A DNA stretch of 64,000 bases, from NCBI GenBank assembly GCA_050084515.1, contig CM114271.1, positions 40,114,001-40,178,000 of the forward strand, read 5' to 3'. The translations under genes and the position numbers were made by a program. Source of the DNA: Blasia pusilla. Taxonomy: Eukaryota > Marchantiophyta > Marchantiopsida > Blasiales. Below the pieces are notes generated by a model, which saw only the letters and a list, made by a program, of their open reading frames with translations, did no database searches and was not told the DNA's origin. Shown here piece by piece: positions 43,517 to 56,680 of the stretch. Every line of letters starts with the position of its first letter. The stretch's first letter is position 1.

Positions 43517-46500
43517 ATGGGATCCGGCGTGTCACACTTAGCAGGGTGCTTCATCCGACCTCGCGATGGTTCTTCCGATGGAGGAGTAGGACTGCAATAC
43601 TCGGAACCGTTGGATGAAGGATTGGGCCATTCTTTTTGCTACGTTCGCCCTCCACCTCTCGGCTCCCCCCCACTTATATCCCCCGATAAGTCCGATGAGA
43701 TTCCCAACCCAAATGGGAAACATCTCCCGGTGCCAGTAAGCGACGATGAGACGCTTGTCGATGGTGCCGACCTGTCGAGCTCCCAAAAGGTACGGATGTG
43801 TTTCGAATGGCCGATTTCCACCGCAGCTCTCAATTGTTCCAAGATTGTGTTTCGAAATTCCTGCATTGGAAGTTATAGTGCTTTTAGGTTTGGAAAGCTT
43901 TCCTACCGCTAGTTGCACAGAAATCATGATTCGCGCATCCTTAAGTGTACAGGGTTTTGAGATCGAAGATTATTATCATGTGTATGAGTTGAGTCCAGTT
44001 CCATTTGCATTTGCCATGTCGAGTAGTCTTTTTGACTGGTGTCTATTCATAGGAGGAAGCGGCGACTTCCCATGCCGAAAAGAGCCGTTCTGCTGTAGAA
44101 AGAATAAAATCCTCGTCTTCCGACAGACCTAAAAACCCTCACATTGACAAGACTAAGAATGTGTCGGAGACGTCCTTCAAATCCATCTCGGGAGCATCAG
44201 TGTCCGCCAACACGGCCACCCCCCGTTCTATAATATCGTGTGAACAGTTCAATTCGTTTGCCAATGTACTGTACGATCGAGCGGCTGCTTTCGAAAGCAC
44301 TTCTTCTTTCTCTGCACTTCCTCTTCAGCCGGTCCCCCGGGGATTTTCTGGTCCGTTATGTGGAGCTTCAGGTCCTTTGTCTGGACCACTCGACCGAGGA
44401 TTCATGTCTGGTCCCATCGAAAGAGGGTTCATGTCCGGTCCTCTGGAAAGGGGTTTTATGTCAGGTCCTCTCGAGAGAGGCTACATGTCTGGTCCTCTTG
44501 AGCCTGGAGACAGAGGCCACTTCTCTGCTCCTTTGAATGGACCATACAATTATTCGACAGGGTACTTGAGGAAGAGGAAGAAGTCGTTGGTTCGCTTTGT
44601 TAGAAGTATGAGTGGGCCCATGAAGAAAGCGCTCGCCAAAACCGCTTCTTCTCTGGCAAGGACGCAGAGATCCATAGTCGCTCCTGTGAAGAGTTATGTG
44701 TTCAGGGAAAATAGGGATAATAAAGAGTCCAAGGAGAAGGACAGTGGAGACAAGGAGTCCAGTAAAGCACCTCAAAAATCTGTCGACGAACCTGAGAATG
44801 TCGATTACACTTCTTCAGAACTGGACTTGCGAGAAAGTGATAATTTACAGTGGGCACAGGGCAAGGCTGGAGAAGATCGGGTTCATGTAGTACTGTCCGA
44901 GGAGCACGGTTGGCTGTTTGTAGGTATTTATGATGGATTCAACGGCCCGGATGCACCCGATTTTCTGATGAGCAACCTGTATACTGCTGTTTATCAAGAG
45001 CTCAAGGGACTTTTGTGGGACACGAAAGAAGACTCCACGAGTCAAGGGGATGAAGAAAGTGAGTGGGAAGTGGTCGGTGAGAGGCAGGCAGATGGGGGAG
45101 AAACCGTCACCAGTGAGGATTTCTCAACGCGGAGGAAAGAGAGGGGTCAACGTGAAGGAGGACGAAAGCGAGGCATGGGAGTGGTGGTCGACCAGAACCG
45201 CAGATGGAATAGAAGGGGTTTAGCTAGGAGTAGTGAGAAGGTTCATAGTTTGAAGGGGGAGAGAGTCGAAGGGGACACTGTGAATCTTTACGTAGATGAT
45301 AGGACTATAGAGGTTGATGATGTGGCTTGTGTGAATGAAACGAAGTCAGGTTTCTGCAAATCCGGCTCAGATTGGGAGGATTCGAAAATGGAGGATGCAG
45401 GTTTTGGAGAAGGAGAAGTCATTCCCGTAGAGTGTGAGAGTGAAGAGGCAAGTACAATTCACAACTCAGGTCAGGCGGGGAGTAGTCAAGAGAGATCCTC
45501 TCTTGAACGGGAAGGAAAACTAGCTGAAGATAGGGGAAACGCTAATGAGGATGAATCAAGTGGCGAACTTGCTTTAGAGCAGGCAGAATCCATGACAGTG
45601 AGCTCTTCGTCAGTCAAAGAACAAAGATTGATCAAAAAGAGATCAGTAACTGGCTTCAAAGTGCGCAATAGTCATGAGAGAAGGAAAGAGCAACTGCGAA
45701 AGTATTTCCAGTGGAGGTATGATTGGGACCATGAGAATGCCGGATTTGTGCAGAAAGTTAAGAATGCCAAAGTGAGCCAGGAACCTGAGATTTCAAGCAA
45801 AAACAAGGCTGTTGATCACACTTCTGTATTGAAAGCTTTGGCCAGAGCCCTTCAAAGTACAGAAGATGCCTATCTGGATATGGCTGATAATGTCCTGTAC
45901 GAGAATCCAGAGCTTGCATTAATGGGTTCTTGTGTGCTAGTAATGCTAATGAAAGACGAGGATGTGTACATATTGAATGTTGGAGATAGTCGCGCTATCC
46001 TAGCCCAACACCCAAAAGTAGAGCCTGTTAATATGTTGGGAAAATTGGGTCGGAGTGGACTTCACAGAAATGATTCTGGAGCGAGAGATTCTCTATTAAG
46101 GATTGAGCTTGAGCGCATTATTGAGGAGACTCCACTGGAACTTGAGGCTCTGGAGGCAGCTCATGACAATTGTAGCATGGAGGGACCACCAATTTGTGGG
46201 CCATCACTACTGGGTGCATTGCAACTGACAACAGACCACAGTACAAGTATCGTGGAGGTGAGGGGAATAAGTTTTGACTTCTTACTAAGTAAAATTTTAC
46301 AAGTCTGCTCTGATGCTGGTAAAAACTATTATTCATCTGGACTACCACATGTTATTATCTTATGCCTTGGAATCATAGACTTTATGTTATGAAGGAAGTA
46401 AAGCTAGCTTTATGAATAGCAGGCACTACCTGCTATGAGTTCACAAGCTTGTGCACATCCGGATGAAGTGCACCTCTCTGCTGGTATCAAGTGGAGTTCC

Positions 46501-48116
46501 TCTGGTTATTGTAGCCAGGAGTGCATGTGCAAATGACAGTACTACTGTGCGGGTAGTATGAATTGTCTGGTAGATACTTGGAGGATGCCAGCCCCTTTTG
46601 TTGTGCCAGTACCTCTTGGGCCAAAACTAAATACCACAAGCGGCAGCTATGTAGGAGTGAGTGACATGAATCGAGAAGGGCAATTGTGGGATTTTTCCAT
46701 CTTCTGATCCATCCTTACGTATCATGAAACCTTATAGTCTAGGTTGTTTCCAATCCAAAAAGGCGATAAGTCAAACACTATGTGACCTGGTAGGTGAGCA
46801 TGAGATGCTTTGGTTTTGATTGTCGGGCGGGCTGTTTCAAGAGACCTATCTTTCCCTTTTTTGCATGACACATCCCTCTGCTCAGTCAAGATTTATGTGG
46901 ACTGAAGGGCGACTAAGTTCTGCTTGTCCTGTCCATTACAGGAAGTTTTGAGAATCAAGGCAGAACATTCAGATGCAGACACAATCCACAATGATCGTGT
47001 AAAAGGAAGGCTAAAAGTTACACGTGCATTTGGTGCTGGATTCCTTAAGCAGGTATATGCACACATTTGTTTCCTTTGGTAACTAGTCTCACTGGTTCAA
47101 ATCCCCCTGGAGGTCAACGGATAGTGCCTATTAGTTTATGTAGCTCCTGAACTGTTTCTGAAACATTCAATGATCTCATAGTGATTGAATTGTGGTTTTG
47201 GTACGTTGAATATCCCTATTAAATTTGCAAATTATGAAACTTGGACTCACTCTCGGGATCAGAGCATCCAAATGTGAAAGGCTTATTACTGGTGTAGGGA
47301 TTATGTGGTCATGTTTGAATTTAGCGCTTTTGAGACACATCCCCAAGAACTGAGTCACACTTCATTCCACAACTATCAAAGTGTCTATTTTCACTCGGTA
47401 CAGGGAAGTGCACATTCTAGTTGTTGAAGTTGTACTTGATTGCTGCAGCCGAAGTGGAACAATGCCCTTCTGGAGATGTTCCGAGTTGACTTCATTGGAA
47501 CAGCCCCTTATATTACATGCGCTCCAGCACTCTACCATCATAGATTGGGTCCCCTCGATCAATTTTTGGTGCTCTCATCTGATGGGTTGTATCAATACTT
47601 GAGCAATGAAGAAGTAGTTTCACACGTTGAGTGGTTCATGGAGAAGTTCCCAGATGGAGACCCTGCACAACATCTTATTGAGGAACTGCTATTTCGTGCA
47701 GCAAAGAAGGCTGGTAAGATGCTGTTTGCTGTAACGATGTTTATTGCAAGAATATCTGTTGTCCCCACTTGTAAATTGGTGGTTGAAGCCTAAAATAAGA
47801 ATTCACATCTGAGAGTTTCCTAGCAAAGGTTTGACTGAATTTTTCTTCCGTTTTTGGTTCATGGGTTGTGGGAAGAGGTACTCAGATTCTTTCTCCTTAC
47901 TCGACGTTTCAAAGTCATGGAAGGTGGTAGTCTGATGGAAAGAATTCTTTTAGGTCTGTTGAACATGGATTAATGTCCTTAATTGCCTATGTTTCTGCAG
48001 GAATGGATTTTCATGAACTTTTGGACATTCCTCAAGGAGATCGTCGCAAATACCATGATGATGTATCCGTGATGGTCATCTCACTCGAAGGAAGAATTTG
48101 GCGATCATCAGGTTAA
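43517..48116 (+). CDS. Protein phosphatase 2C, POLTERGEIST/PLL type (5 exons)
   Basis: Exons: 43,517-43,789; 44,053-46,257; 46,942-47,052; 47,449-47,713; 48,001-48,116. All introns are GT-AG, all phases agree, giving 989 residues. The start [12 protein letters not shown] is a myristoylation plus Cys palmitoylation signal, as in POL/PLL proteins, so membrane association is expected. Four [13 protein letters not shown] repeats lie near residues 195-235. PP2C landmarks: GEDRVHVV and [13 protein letters not shown] (about 366-398), GSCVLVMLM...NVGDSRA (about 715-736), LTTDHS (about 816), [17 protein letters not shown] (about 847-863), [14 protein letters not shown] (about 903-916), HDDVSVMV (about 970-977), ending GRIWRSSG. 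Metal-binding Asp residues are kept. A ~300-residue charged insertion splits the catalytic domain after the second motif. POL-type enzymes act in stem-cell and asymmetric division signalling in Arabidopsis; the role here is inferred. Confidence 0.93.
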
Positions 48117-51100
48117 AACTGATACTTGTCCTCTCTTGACTCGAGGAAAGAGATTCAGATTAAAAAACCTCTGTAAGGATGAAGGGTTGATATCAAGTTT
48201 GCCTCTAATCACCGTTGTCGTTGGAAACCACTTCTTTTGTAACATTACATTGGAATAAGGGAGGTGGAGCTCGAAAAGCCTCCACTGTCAGAATGAACAT
48301 GCTATGGGGTATAGTTCACTTATAAGGAAGGGAGTCTCATGGTCCCACCTATCAATTAAATTTGTCAATTACAGTGACTTTTAACAATTCTCTCAGGTCG
48401 TCAGCTTCTTACCAGTAGACTACGGCCTCCTGGTTATTGTGGGGTTAAGTTTCAATATTGATAGTCTAGGAGCTGCAAGAAGTTGTAGGACCTTTGGACA
48501 GGAAGGCAGGTTGAAAGATGAGCCAAATCTTTCGGAACATAGTAGGCTGGGGAAAGTACAAATGCACGGCCAATGGAAGTGACATTCAATGGAAACAAAC
48601 AGTGAGGTCAGGCTGGCAGAAATTGTAGGATCGAGGGGAACTGTAACATATTTCTAGGTTTGCAGAAAGTGAGAAGTGCCGTTGATTCAGATCACCTAGT
48701 TATGATCATGTAAGTTATCTCTTGGATGGCTCGCGGTGCTTTACTTATACGGCTTTACTCAGAGACTCCTTTCCCCCCTCCCTTTCTTTGGCGTTTTTAA
48801 AGTCATTTGAATAGTTATTTCTGCCTGGTCATATGGCTTTTGTGCCAAGTCTTCACTGATTTGAATGCCCACTGCCACAAGAACCACTTTGCTTCCTGTC
48901 ATTGGGACAGAACGGTGGTCATATTAGCTGCTCTTTGCCTTTCGACTGGGGAAGAGAGCCCTTGGATTGTACTGGTCAGAATAGTCTCTGTTATGGAAGA
49001 AAATACCAGGGATTATTTGACAGAACGGGGAAGGGTGAGGGACGCAGAGGGCGCAAGAGAAAAGCATAAGAAAATCTTTCATTCTTTTCAGGTGGTGCCT
49101 TCCCTGAGCATGGGATCTTAACTTGGACTGTGTTGGGACTAGGGAGAGAACCTGTCTCGTGATAGGCGTTTTTCTTTGACTACGTGTCCTTGTTGTCTTT
49201 CTTGATTTTTGGCATGTCCCTCTTGTAGACCGGAATCTTTTTAACAGCTGCACTAGTTAGGGACAGCCTTGAGTATTGTGAGGAAGAGCTTAAAGTCTTG
49301 CATCAGTTGGGACTCTTGCTGCTAGAGCAATGTTCTGAAGTCTCTACAGTTTCCCTTACAAGTTACAATGTACCATCAGTGCGCAGTGAATGACCCCTGG
49401 TATGTTTTGTAGTGATAATAAACAATACATGAAGCAAACGATAGGCAATTCTCGTTACATTCTAACACACTCAAGAAGGGAAGCATTCAGTTTGTTACAT
49501 AGCATTGGTGCAATATGCAGTACAAGGGGGTTGCCTATGGACAGGAAAACTATCTGAACACAAAACATTCATATCCTCTGATGGGTTCAGACACGTGACC
49601 AGTAGAGCATGTTAGATTCATCCGGTGATGGATTGGTTATGAGGCTTCACAAGGCTTGTTCTAGTGTACGAGTAATTGACGTGCGAGTTTGATCTTTATA
49701 GGTCCACAAAATCAGCTTGAGCTCTTGAAAGACCAAGAAAGTCAGCTTGAGGTCAGGTCGGCACAATTCTATCAACCTGTCTCCAGAAGGAGGAATGCGT
49801 GGGCAGCTGGAGCTCGGTAGTTGTGCACACCATACTACTAGGGACCTTGGTTCTTCCAAGAAGACGATACTGTACACTAACCTCTCCAAGAATGGCTTGT
49901 AATAATCGGCGCATTCAAATTGAAGTTTTCTCACTTCCTTTAGAAGCAAGTGAAGATCATCACGTAGGAACAGGTGCAAAACCACCTGTGGCCATTTTGC
50001 GGCCTTCTAAACATGTAAGTAGAGTTTTGCCTCACACCTATTCAAACAATTGGAATACCCTCCCCTTCCCCTTTTCCCAACACTCTAAACCCCTTAAATG
50101 GAGCAGCTCTTGTTTTCCCACCTCCCTCTGCCTGGGCTCCATGGCCTCCCCCCCCCCCCCTCCCTATTCCTTGTGTCCGATCCCAATAGAACTTGACATT
50201 GAGCGAATTGTGGCTGACGCAAGTAGACGGGTCCAATTTTAGGTTTACGAATAGACGATGGAATACTGTTATGCTGTATAGATCAACTGTCATATTAATC
50301 GCAATTGTTGCCATTTGTACACTTTGTGCGGGTCCGACTATGCGATGCATTAGAGGCATAGCGATGAGAGACGAAGGAGGCTAACAAGTCACTTGAAGTT
50401 TATTTGTTTGTCATATTCGCCCGAGCACTTCGCTGTATCCACAGCTGTGAAAGGCCGTGGTCTAGAGAACACGATTCGACACGGATCTGTGAACCGCTGT
50501 CATCTGCACTCGGCACGGTGGAATCAGGCCATGATTCTTTTCTATCTATTGTGGTTATGCCAACTACCTCTAACGCAAGATCATCGTGGAGGAGCAAATC
50601 CGCCTGGCAGTAAATGCAAGTGCGAAGGAAAGAGTTTTTTAGAATATAGGTCCACAAGACAGAGCTATTGAGACATTCGCCGATAGTAATATCAACGACA
50701 TCTGCTCCGCCTTCAGTTAATACAAGGAGGAAGGGAGGCGGTCAACCATCACCATGAGGGATGTTTATTTCAAGAAATGTCCACGATGGCAATCTGATTG
50801 CTAAGTAGACCTCTCTATTTATTTATGTAAAAAAGTATTTTTATCCTAAAAGATAGCAGATCATGGTGAAATGGACTATTTTTCTGATAAAAAAAACCCT
50901 TAACCTCTTTATCTACTTCATGTTGTAGAGTATTTGGATCATAGACTGAATATATTATATGTTAGAATAAGTGAGATCCAATCTGCTCAGTTTTTGATTG
51001 ATAGTCAGGTTGTGGGAAGTAGCGGAGTTAGGTAAATCCATATTCACGATTCTATCGTCATTATTTCAATAATGAAAAATTTAACCTCGAAGAATCCTAA

Positions 51101-51520
51101 GGATGCAGGTGGGGGTGGGGATCTTGAGCTACAGATAGGACCGTGACAATTCATGGGCGATCGCAAAGGTGAGGCCAGTAAAAAAGCCGGCTCTGCCTCG
51201 CGCCCCAATGCGAATGTTTCCTAACTTCTCCCACTGGCAGGCGAGGCCGTCTCAAGCCAACCTGTAATGGTGAACCGCATCCGAACACATTCCATTTCTG
51301 ACCGCCGCAACCTGGCCTGGAATGGCGACGGTGAGTGCATTCTCGGTGGCCATAGTCGTTATGGTCCATTTCTGACTCATTGCTCGGAATAAGCCCACCT
51401 CAGGGAAGGTCTTCCCGAGTCATCCGCAGTTTTTCCCCGTATGGGAGGGGAAGCTAGCATGTGTTCGGACCAATAGGCGGAGGGCTAGTGAAGCCATGGC
51501 ACGTTCTTGTATTAAATACT
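48117..51520. other. Region downstream of the PP2C gene
   Basis: It begins with the PP2C 3' UTR; no clear polyadenylation signal was assigned. The remainder to 51.5 kb is GC-neutral DNA with short frames (49,647-49,985 minus, 50,400-50,657 minus, 51,151-51,369 minus) that contain no recognisable domain. A C11-12 tract lies near 50,150. Confidence 0.45.
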
Positions 51521-54500
51521 AGCTGGTACCTTTGTATAATTTGAATTATTATATAAGTGTAAAACTCAATTTAATTTGAATTTTTTTGTGATTTAGACAA
51601 TTTCCATGAGTTATAAAAGATGTGTAAAAAGATTACTTCTAAATGAATAGAAACTCGAATAACAGTATAGATTCCCACATAGAAGAGAGAAATCTCATTA
51701 TAAATCCTAGATGTTAACTTCAACTCCTTGACCCCATTGTAAAATGACAAGTAGCCTTTTATCTTAGAAAATCAATGCTCCTACAATTCCATGCTGAAAT
51801 TTCTTGACATTGAAATAATTTCGATAAAGAGATTGCTTGTTTGACTGGCATGGGGGAAATCTAAGTGAAATAAATTGGGCATACCCAAGAAGAAAATTGA
51901 CTAACTTCTCTTCCATAACCTTACACATCTTAAAGTACCTAGTTGAAAAAATGTAATGATAAACGCTTAAAAAAACCCTCCAATGCTTATATTTAAATTT
52001 AATACCTCTTCAAAAAGTGAGTGGCATTATGTAACCGGGTGGACATTGGGTAATATGCCTGTTAATATCACATTGACTTGTTGTCTTGAGTGGCACACAC
52101 TAAACATTCTACAATCGAAGTTGCAATGAAAAAAATTATGGTAAATTATATTGTTAGATGTGCAATTGATGGATTTAGTCCTATTGGAGTGGAAGTGTTT
52201 GGGCACTTACATGAGTCTTTTGCTATTTTCCTCAAAACATGTACTTATCATTTCCTTGAGAATCATGATCTTGGCCTTTCTCATCTCTCTTCTCCTTTTA
52301 GTAGTCACTATATATTTACGACAATGCATCTCGGTGGTCTTATGACATGTATACTCTTGGGCGATGATATGTGGAGCGGAAGTGATTGGGTTGGTCATTT
52401 CTGTGTCCATTCACTAGTGTTCATGTTGAGTTTGTTTCAGCCTATTAATCACGTAACTCGTTGATTTGATATTTGTTTCCTCAACCCTAAATCCTAAATG
52501 TATGTGCCTGGCTTGTTGCCATTTTTTTTTCGTATTCCATCGTGCATTTCTTGACTTGTTCCCTTCTTGGGACGTCATTACATTTCTTTGTCCTCTTTTA
52601 ACAAAATGGATATTTATAAATAATGACGTAAAATATGGCTTAGAACTAATAAGAAATATGACAAGATAGAGGGCAAGTTGACATATTCTAATAAGATGAA
52701 AGAATGTGGAAAATATAAAAATATGAATAATTTATTATTACATGTGCTCACAACACATTTTAAGTACTCTAGCAAGCTCATGATAGAAGTCGCTATTGAT
52801 GAAATCTACTTGTCTCCACCCTCCCATGGAATTTCTACCTTTTCCATTGCAAGTCGAAAGCTTATTTTTACTAGGTTTATTAGAGGTTGTGTTGCAAATA
52901 ATATTTATTGGAATAAATCCAATGCATCAATCCAAAATCTTGGACCATGTTATCCAACCCCATTTAAATTCATCCTCTTATTCAAAAAGTGTAAATCTAT
53001 GATGATTGTTTAGATTTGTCACGCAAAACATATCTACAATGGGAGTGGTTATGATTCTAACTCTGGTTACTAAAGATGGACTATGATTGCGGGAAATCTG
53101 ACTATAACATAAAAAATTGCTCTACTCATGATCAATAATTCAAAGTTAAAATCATACATTGAAATCGCGCTTAGAAAATCTAATTATATCTTTCAAGTTT
53201 CCCTAAAGCCCACAAAAAGGTGTTCATGGGAGGATTAAATGCGGATCTCATCGTCGTCAAGATGGTCTTGAGAATATATTCCAAGTCTAAGCCATGGATG
53301 TAATATGTCACATGAGCCAATCCTTAAGTTATCAACTTCTCAAATCATATCTAAATATGCATACTAATATGAGACCTAGAACAAAGCAAGATTCCACGGG
53401 AGCATAAATATATTATGGAGGACAAAACTCTAAACTAGATCATAATAAAGAGTTATAATACATCTCAACTTTACAACATTGTAGAGTGTGCATGAAATGC
53501 ATAGACATTGACTGTTGGTGCACAACAAAGTTTGGTGCCCATGATGTGTATGCAGATGGAAGAGAGTTCTCTTCAACTTTCATCTCACTTGATCTTGTTT
53601 CTTCCATCCTTTGTCAAAATTTTCAAAAAGTCCCTCGTGAACTTTATTTTGGATCTCCTGGAACTTTATCCAATCTTAGGTTCTATTAGAGACGTAGAAT
53701 TTACAAAATTTGTGAATTTGTTAGTTATTTTATGCAAACAACTAGTGTACAACATGCGCCTTGCATAAGATTAATAGACATGTTGCCCATAAATTCCAAA
53801 TTTTTTCTTGTTGCCCGTCTTATGAAATTTTTTTCTTGTTTTCATGTTGTCATGTGTCAAGCAGATAGTTACTTGCGAATCAAGAAGGTTCTCTCCACTA
53901 ATAGTGTAGATGTAGCACAATCCAAAATTTGAATCAGAAATTGTTTTCATTGTTTTTGGGCCGTTCAACCGAGTTTGATAAAAAATTGGTCCATGTGCAA
54001 GACCCTCTCTCTAAGGGATAAAGTACCTATACTTCATTTATTAATAACTCGAAATACAAGATATAAGTTTTTGGACACATTATTTAAATACATTAGTGCA
54101 TCCGGAATGTATCAAAGTTATTTGGTCCCACCCTTCCCTTTGGGTTAGGAAGAGTGTTTAAATTCGTCACAGATTAGTGACCAATGAACAAGGATGAGAG
54201 TTTGAAACACTAGTGTATAGCCTCTGCTATGCATAAAATCAATGGATCCTGACACTAAAATGCATTTTGTGACAAAATTTCATGAATTATGGGTTAAAGG
54301 AAGAAGAGGAGGGCCAAATGATGATCTTCCCAAAAAATCAAATTCTATTTTGCCCACACCAACAAATTTTTTTTATAGTGCGGACAATGATGTTTTTAAA
54401 AATAAGTGTGAAATATAATTAATCCCCTGTCTATATTATTAATTACATGAAAAGTTCTTGAGTTTAGAACATCTCCCCTCTTGACACATGTTCCTTTCAA

Positions 54501-54985
54501 CCCATAGGATTGTTGGCTCCCTCATCCATAAAAGCGCTCAAAATTGATTCAATTACACAAAAAGGATAAGTAATTCAAAATTATCTATAATTTTTAATCA
54601 TTGCATGGGCACATTTCAAATAAAAAACCATCATCCCTTATAAATTTACTAGCAAGGTGTCAGTGCAATGTATGGATATGAAGATACTAATAAGAAGAAT
54701 TTATTTATAAATCACATTACGTGTGAAGTGTCCTTTTTCTTTTCAATGGGCATCACTTCCTATTATGATATTATTTTCATTTCTGTTTCGTAATCTTGAC
54801 AATGCTACCTATGATTAACCATGAGAAAATACTGATGTATGTAGATAAGTTCCTATCTTTTTCAAAGTTTGATCTTGAGACTTATTAATAGACATGGATA
54901 AAGAAAGACAAATAGGAAATTGAAATTTATGTATGTCAAAAGATAAACCTTAGTCTCACACAATCAATGGGATACATCAAGATTG
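51521..54985. other. AT-rich DNA, nothing recognised
   Basis: About 3.5 kb without a supported gene. The frame 52,090-52,464 (124 residues) is the longest but is Phe/His/Leu-rich and without a known motif. Confidence 0.45.
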
Positions 54986-55299
54986 CATATGGACAAAGTT
55001 TGTGTCCATCGATATGTCCATGTCCGTGGACTTACATTGGTCCCATAGAAGGACTTATCCATGTGGGCCCCATCTTACCCTTCTTTCCCATCCCCTCCCA
55101 ATTTTCTTCGTGGTGCACACTTTCTTGTTTCTTCCTCCTCCCACATCCATTCCCACCCCCTTAATTTCCCCATCCACCCTTGCCTTCACTTCTATCATAA
55201 ACTATAAGTGTGGGCCCCATATTTTTTGATCCATATCGATGGATATATCCAATATTGTACGTCCTAAGAACGGACTTGCCAATTTTTTTTGCAACCATG
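54986..55299. mobile_element. Short dispersed repeat, copy 2 of 3
   Basis: The same unit as at 4,936-5,238: GCATATGGACAAAG start, TGTCCGTGGACTTA, T/C-rich centre, GTGGGCCCCAT, CGGACTTGCC then a T-run and GCAACCATGG. More diverged than copies 1 and 3. Confidence 0.7.
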
Positions 55300-55639
55300 G
55301 TATACATGGGAGAACGACTTGATCTTTAGTGTTCCGACCAATGATGATTTTGGCATCAACGACATGTTGGATGAATAAATGAATCACCAATTGGGTTCCG
55401 CTAGCTTGTCCTTTTGAAATTTTCAAGTTTTGCAAAAGCATGAAAGGTGCTCCAATTTTCAAGCATAAATAATGTGATGATAAACCAAACGGTAAGTAGA
55501 TATGTAAGTATTCTATGGGACAGACATGACTCATTCCCTCGCGCGGAACCGAATCAACAATAAGGTAAGTAGATTCTATGTAGAAATATAACTTAGAAGA
55601 TGATTTGAGCTTCGATGCATAATAAATTTGAAGAATTGA

Positions 55640-56209
55640 TGAAGAAAATTACATTCAAAGTATTAGAAAACCAAGATGATCCCTCTATAGAATGGAGACA
55701 CGACGTTCGCATTGATGTTATAAACATCTTGATTTTTTGATATAAGAATTTGTATATCTCTTAAAAAGTTGATGTCAAAAATCTTTTCAAAATCTTTTGC
55801 ATTGATGAAGTCAATAATATCACTTATTTTCTTACTCTTGGTCACCATATATTTGGAAATTTTATAAAATCATCTCCGGAGTGAGCTTGCAAAGATACAC
55901 GATTCTCTCCCACACCCAATAACCAATCTGTAGGTCGTAGTTCATTTCCAAATTTTGAACTCTTACATTTGTTGTAAGCTTCATCACCCTCATATAAAAC
56001 CATAAATATTACCTCTTTAGTGTAGCTTGGATAATTTGTGGATGATCTCCATGAAGAACCACAAACAAGACTTGGCAAAAATCCCCACAAAAGATCGCTA
56101 ATTTGCCACCAAAAGGAACGTTCCTCAAGTTTTTAGATACCATTCCCATGATATCTTGGAAGGAAGAATTTATAGTCTTGAATGCATGGTGATGAGTCAT
56201 GTCACATCT
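55640..56209 (-). pseudogene. PIF1/Helitron-type helicase relic (left part)
   Basis: Minus-strand frames give MTHHHAFKTINSSFQDIM, then FGGKLAIFCGDFCQVLFVV and QIIQATLKR, followed in other frames by NELRPTDWLLGVGEN and ISKNQDVYNINANVVSPFYR. These match the order in Helitron/PIF1 helicases: MxHRHAFEALDRTLRDI, FGGK.V..GGDFRQ.LPV, I..A.I..S and the later P.N..V..IN segment. Frameshifts break it. The upstream continuation lies beyond copy C at 61,827 onward. Confidence 0.75.
56205..56209. repeat. Putative 5 bp target duplication of copy C (CATCT)
   Basis: CATCT borders copy C here and at 61,827-61,831. Joining the flanks restores helicase-like sequence across the site. CATCT also occurs at the B1/A2 joint and near the 3' end of copy A, so part of this identity could be element sequence. 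Confidence 0.6.
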
Positions 56210-56660
56210 GAATAGCCGATAGGCCGGGATCTATTGTCGATAGGGCGTAGGAGCCAGTGGACTATCTTGAGTGTAACTTTGTCCGACGGTGTCGGATGAG
56301 GTTGAGGATAGGTCCATTGTGTCAGAAACGTCGTTTCTGACAACTTTCCTTTTGAGGTCTTTCACACCCGGGTGACTTGTTGACCAAATCACCCGCCCCT
56401 GGTAACCTGTGCGCGCATGTTACTAGGAGGATAGCTATTTTTAGGGGAAGAACTTTTTGGCTCTTCCCAACCCTATATAAGGGAGGAAGATGGTTTTCCC
56501 AAGCCATCTTTCTCATGTTGGGCCGTTGGAGCACCTCTCTTGTATGTGTGTGAGATAGGACTAGGGTGCTAAAGTCCGTATTCCTTGATAGCGCAGGGTG
56601 GACGAGGCTCGATATGCCGATGTTGATTGAGGAGTGGAGTTTTAGGCCGGGTGTGCAATT
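56210..56660 (+). repeat. Copy C 5' terminal block (A1)
   Basis: It matches copy A 38,985-39,440 with conserved blocks GTCGGATGAGGTTG, GGTGACTTGTTGACC, CCCAAGCCATCTTTCTCAT, GAGCACCTCTCTTG, CTCGATATGCCGATGT and GAGTGGAGTTTTAGGC. It lacks the ~137 bp TGTGGTCTC block that precedes it in copy A. Confidence 0.78.
56473..56481 (+). promoter_or_regulatory. TATA-like box in the 5' terminal block
   Basis: CTATATAAG lies inside the 5' terminal block, about 200 bp before the first gag-like codons, a plausible promoter for element transcription. The corresponding site in copy A is mutated. Confidence 0.45.
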
Positions 56661-56680
56661 TTAACTACTCTTTTTCCTGG

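Noticed and set aside
47090-47120. GGTTCAAATCC resembling a tRNA T-loop
   Set aside because: No acceptor stem, D-arm or anticodon arm can be built around it, and it lies in a PP2C intron.
51151-51369. Minus-strand frames with a GRAGFFTGLTFAIAHEL stretch resembling an ELIP/LHC-type helix
   Set aside because: No chlorophyll-binding Glu/Asn-Arg signature and no flanking helices; similarity is too short to support.
52090-52464. 124-residue ORF as a possible gene
   Set aside because: AT-rich, hydrophobic composition without a recognisable motif, and no sign of neighbouring exons.
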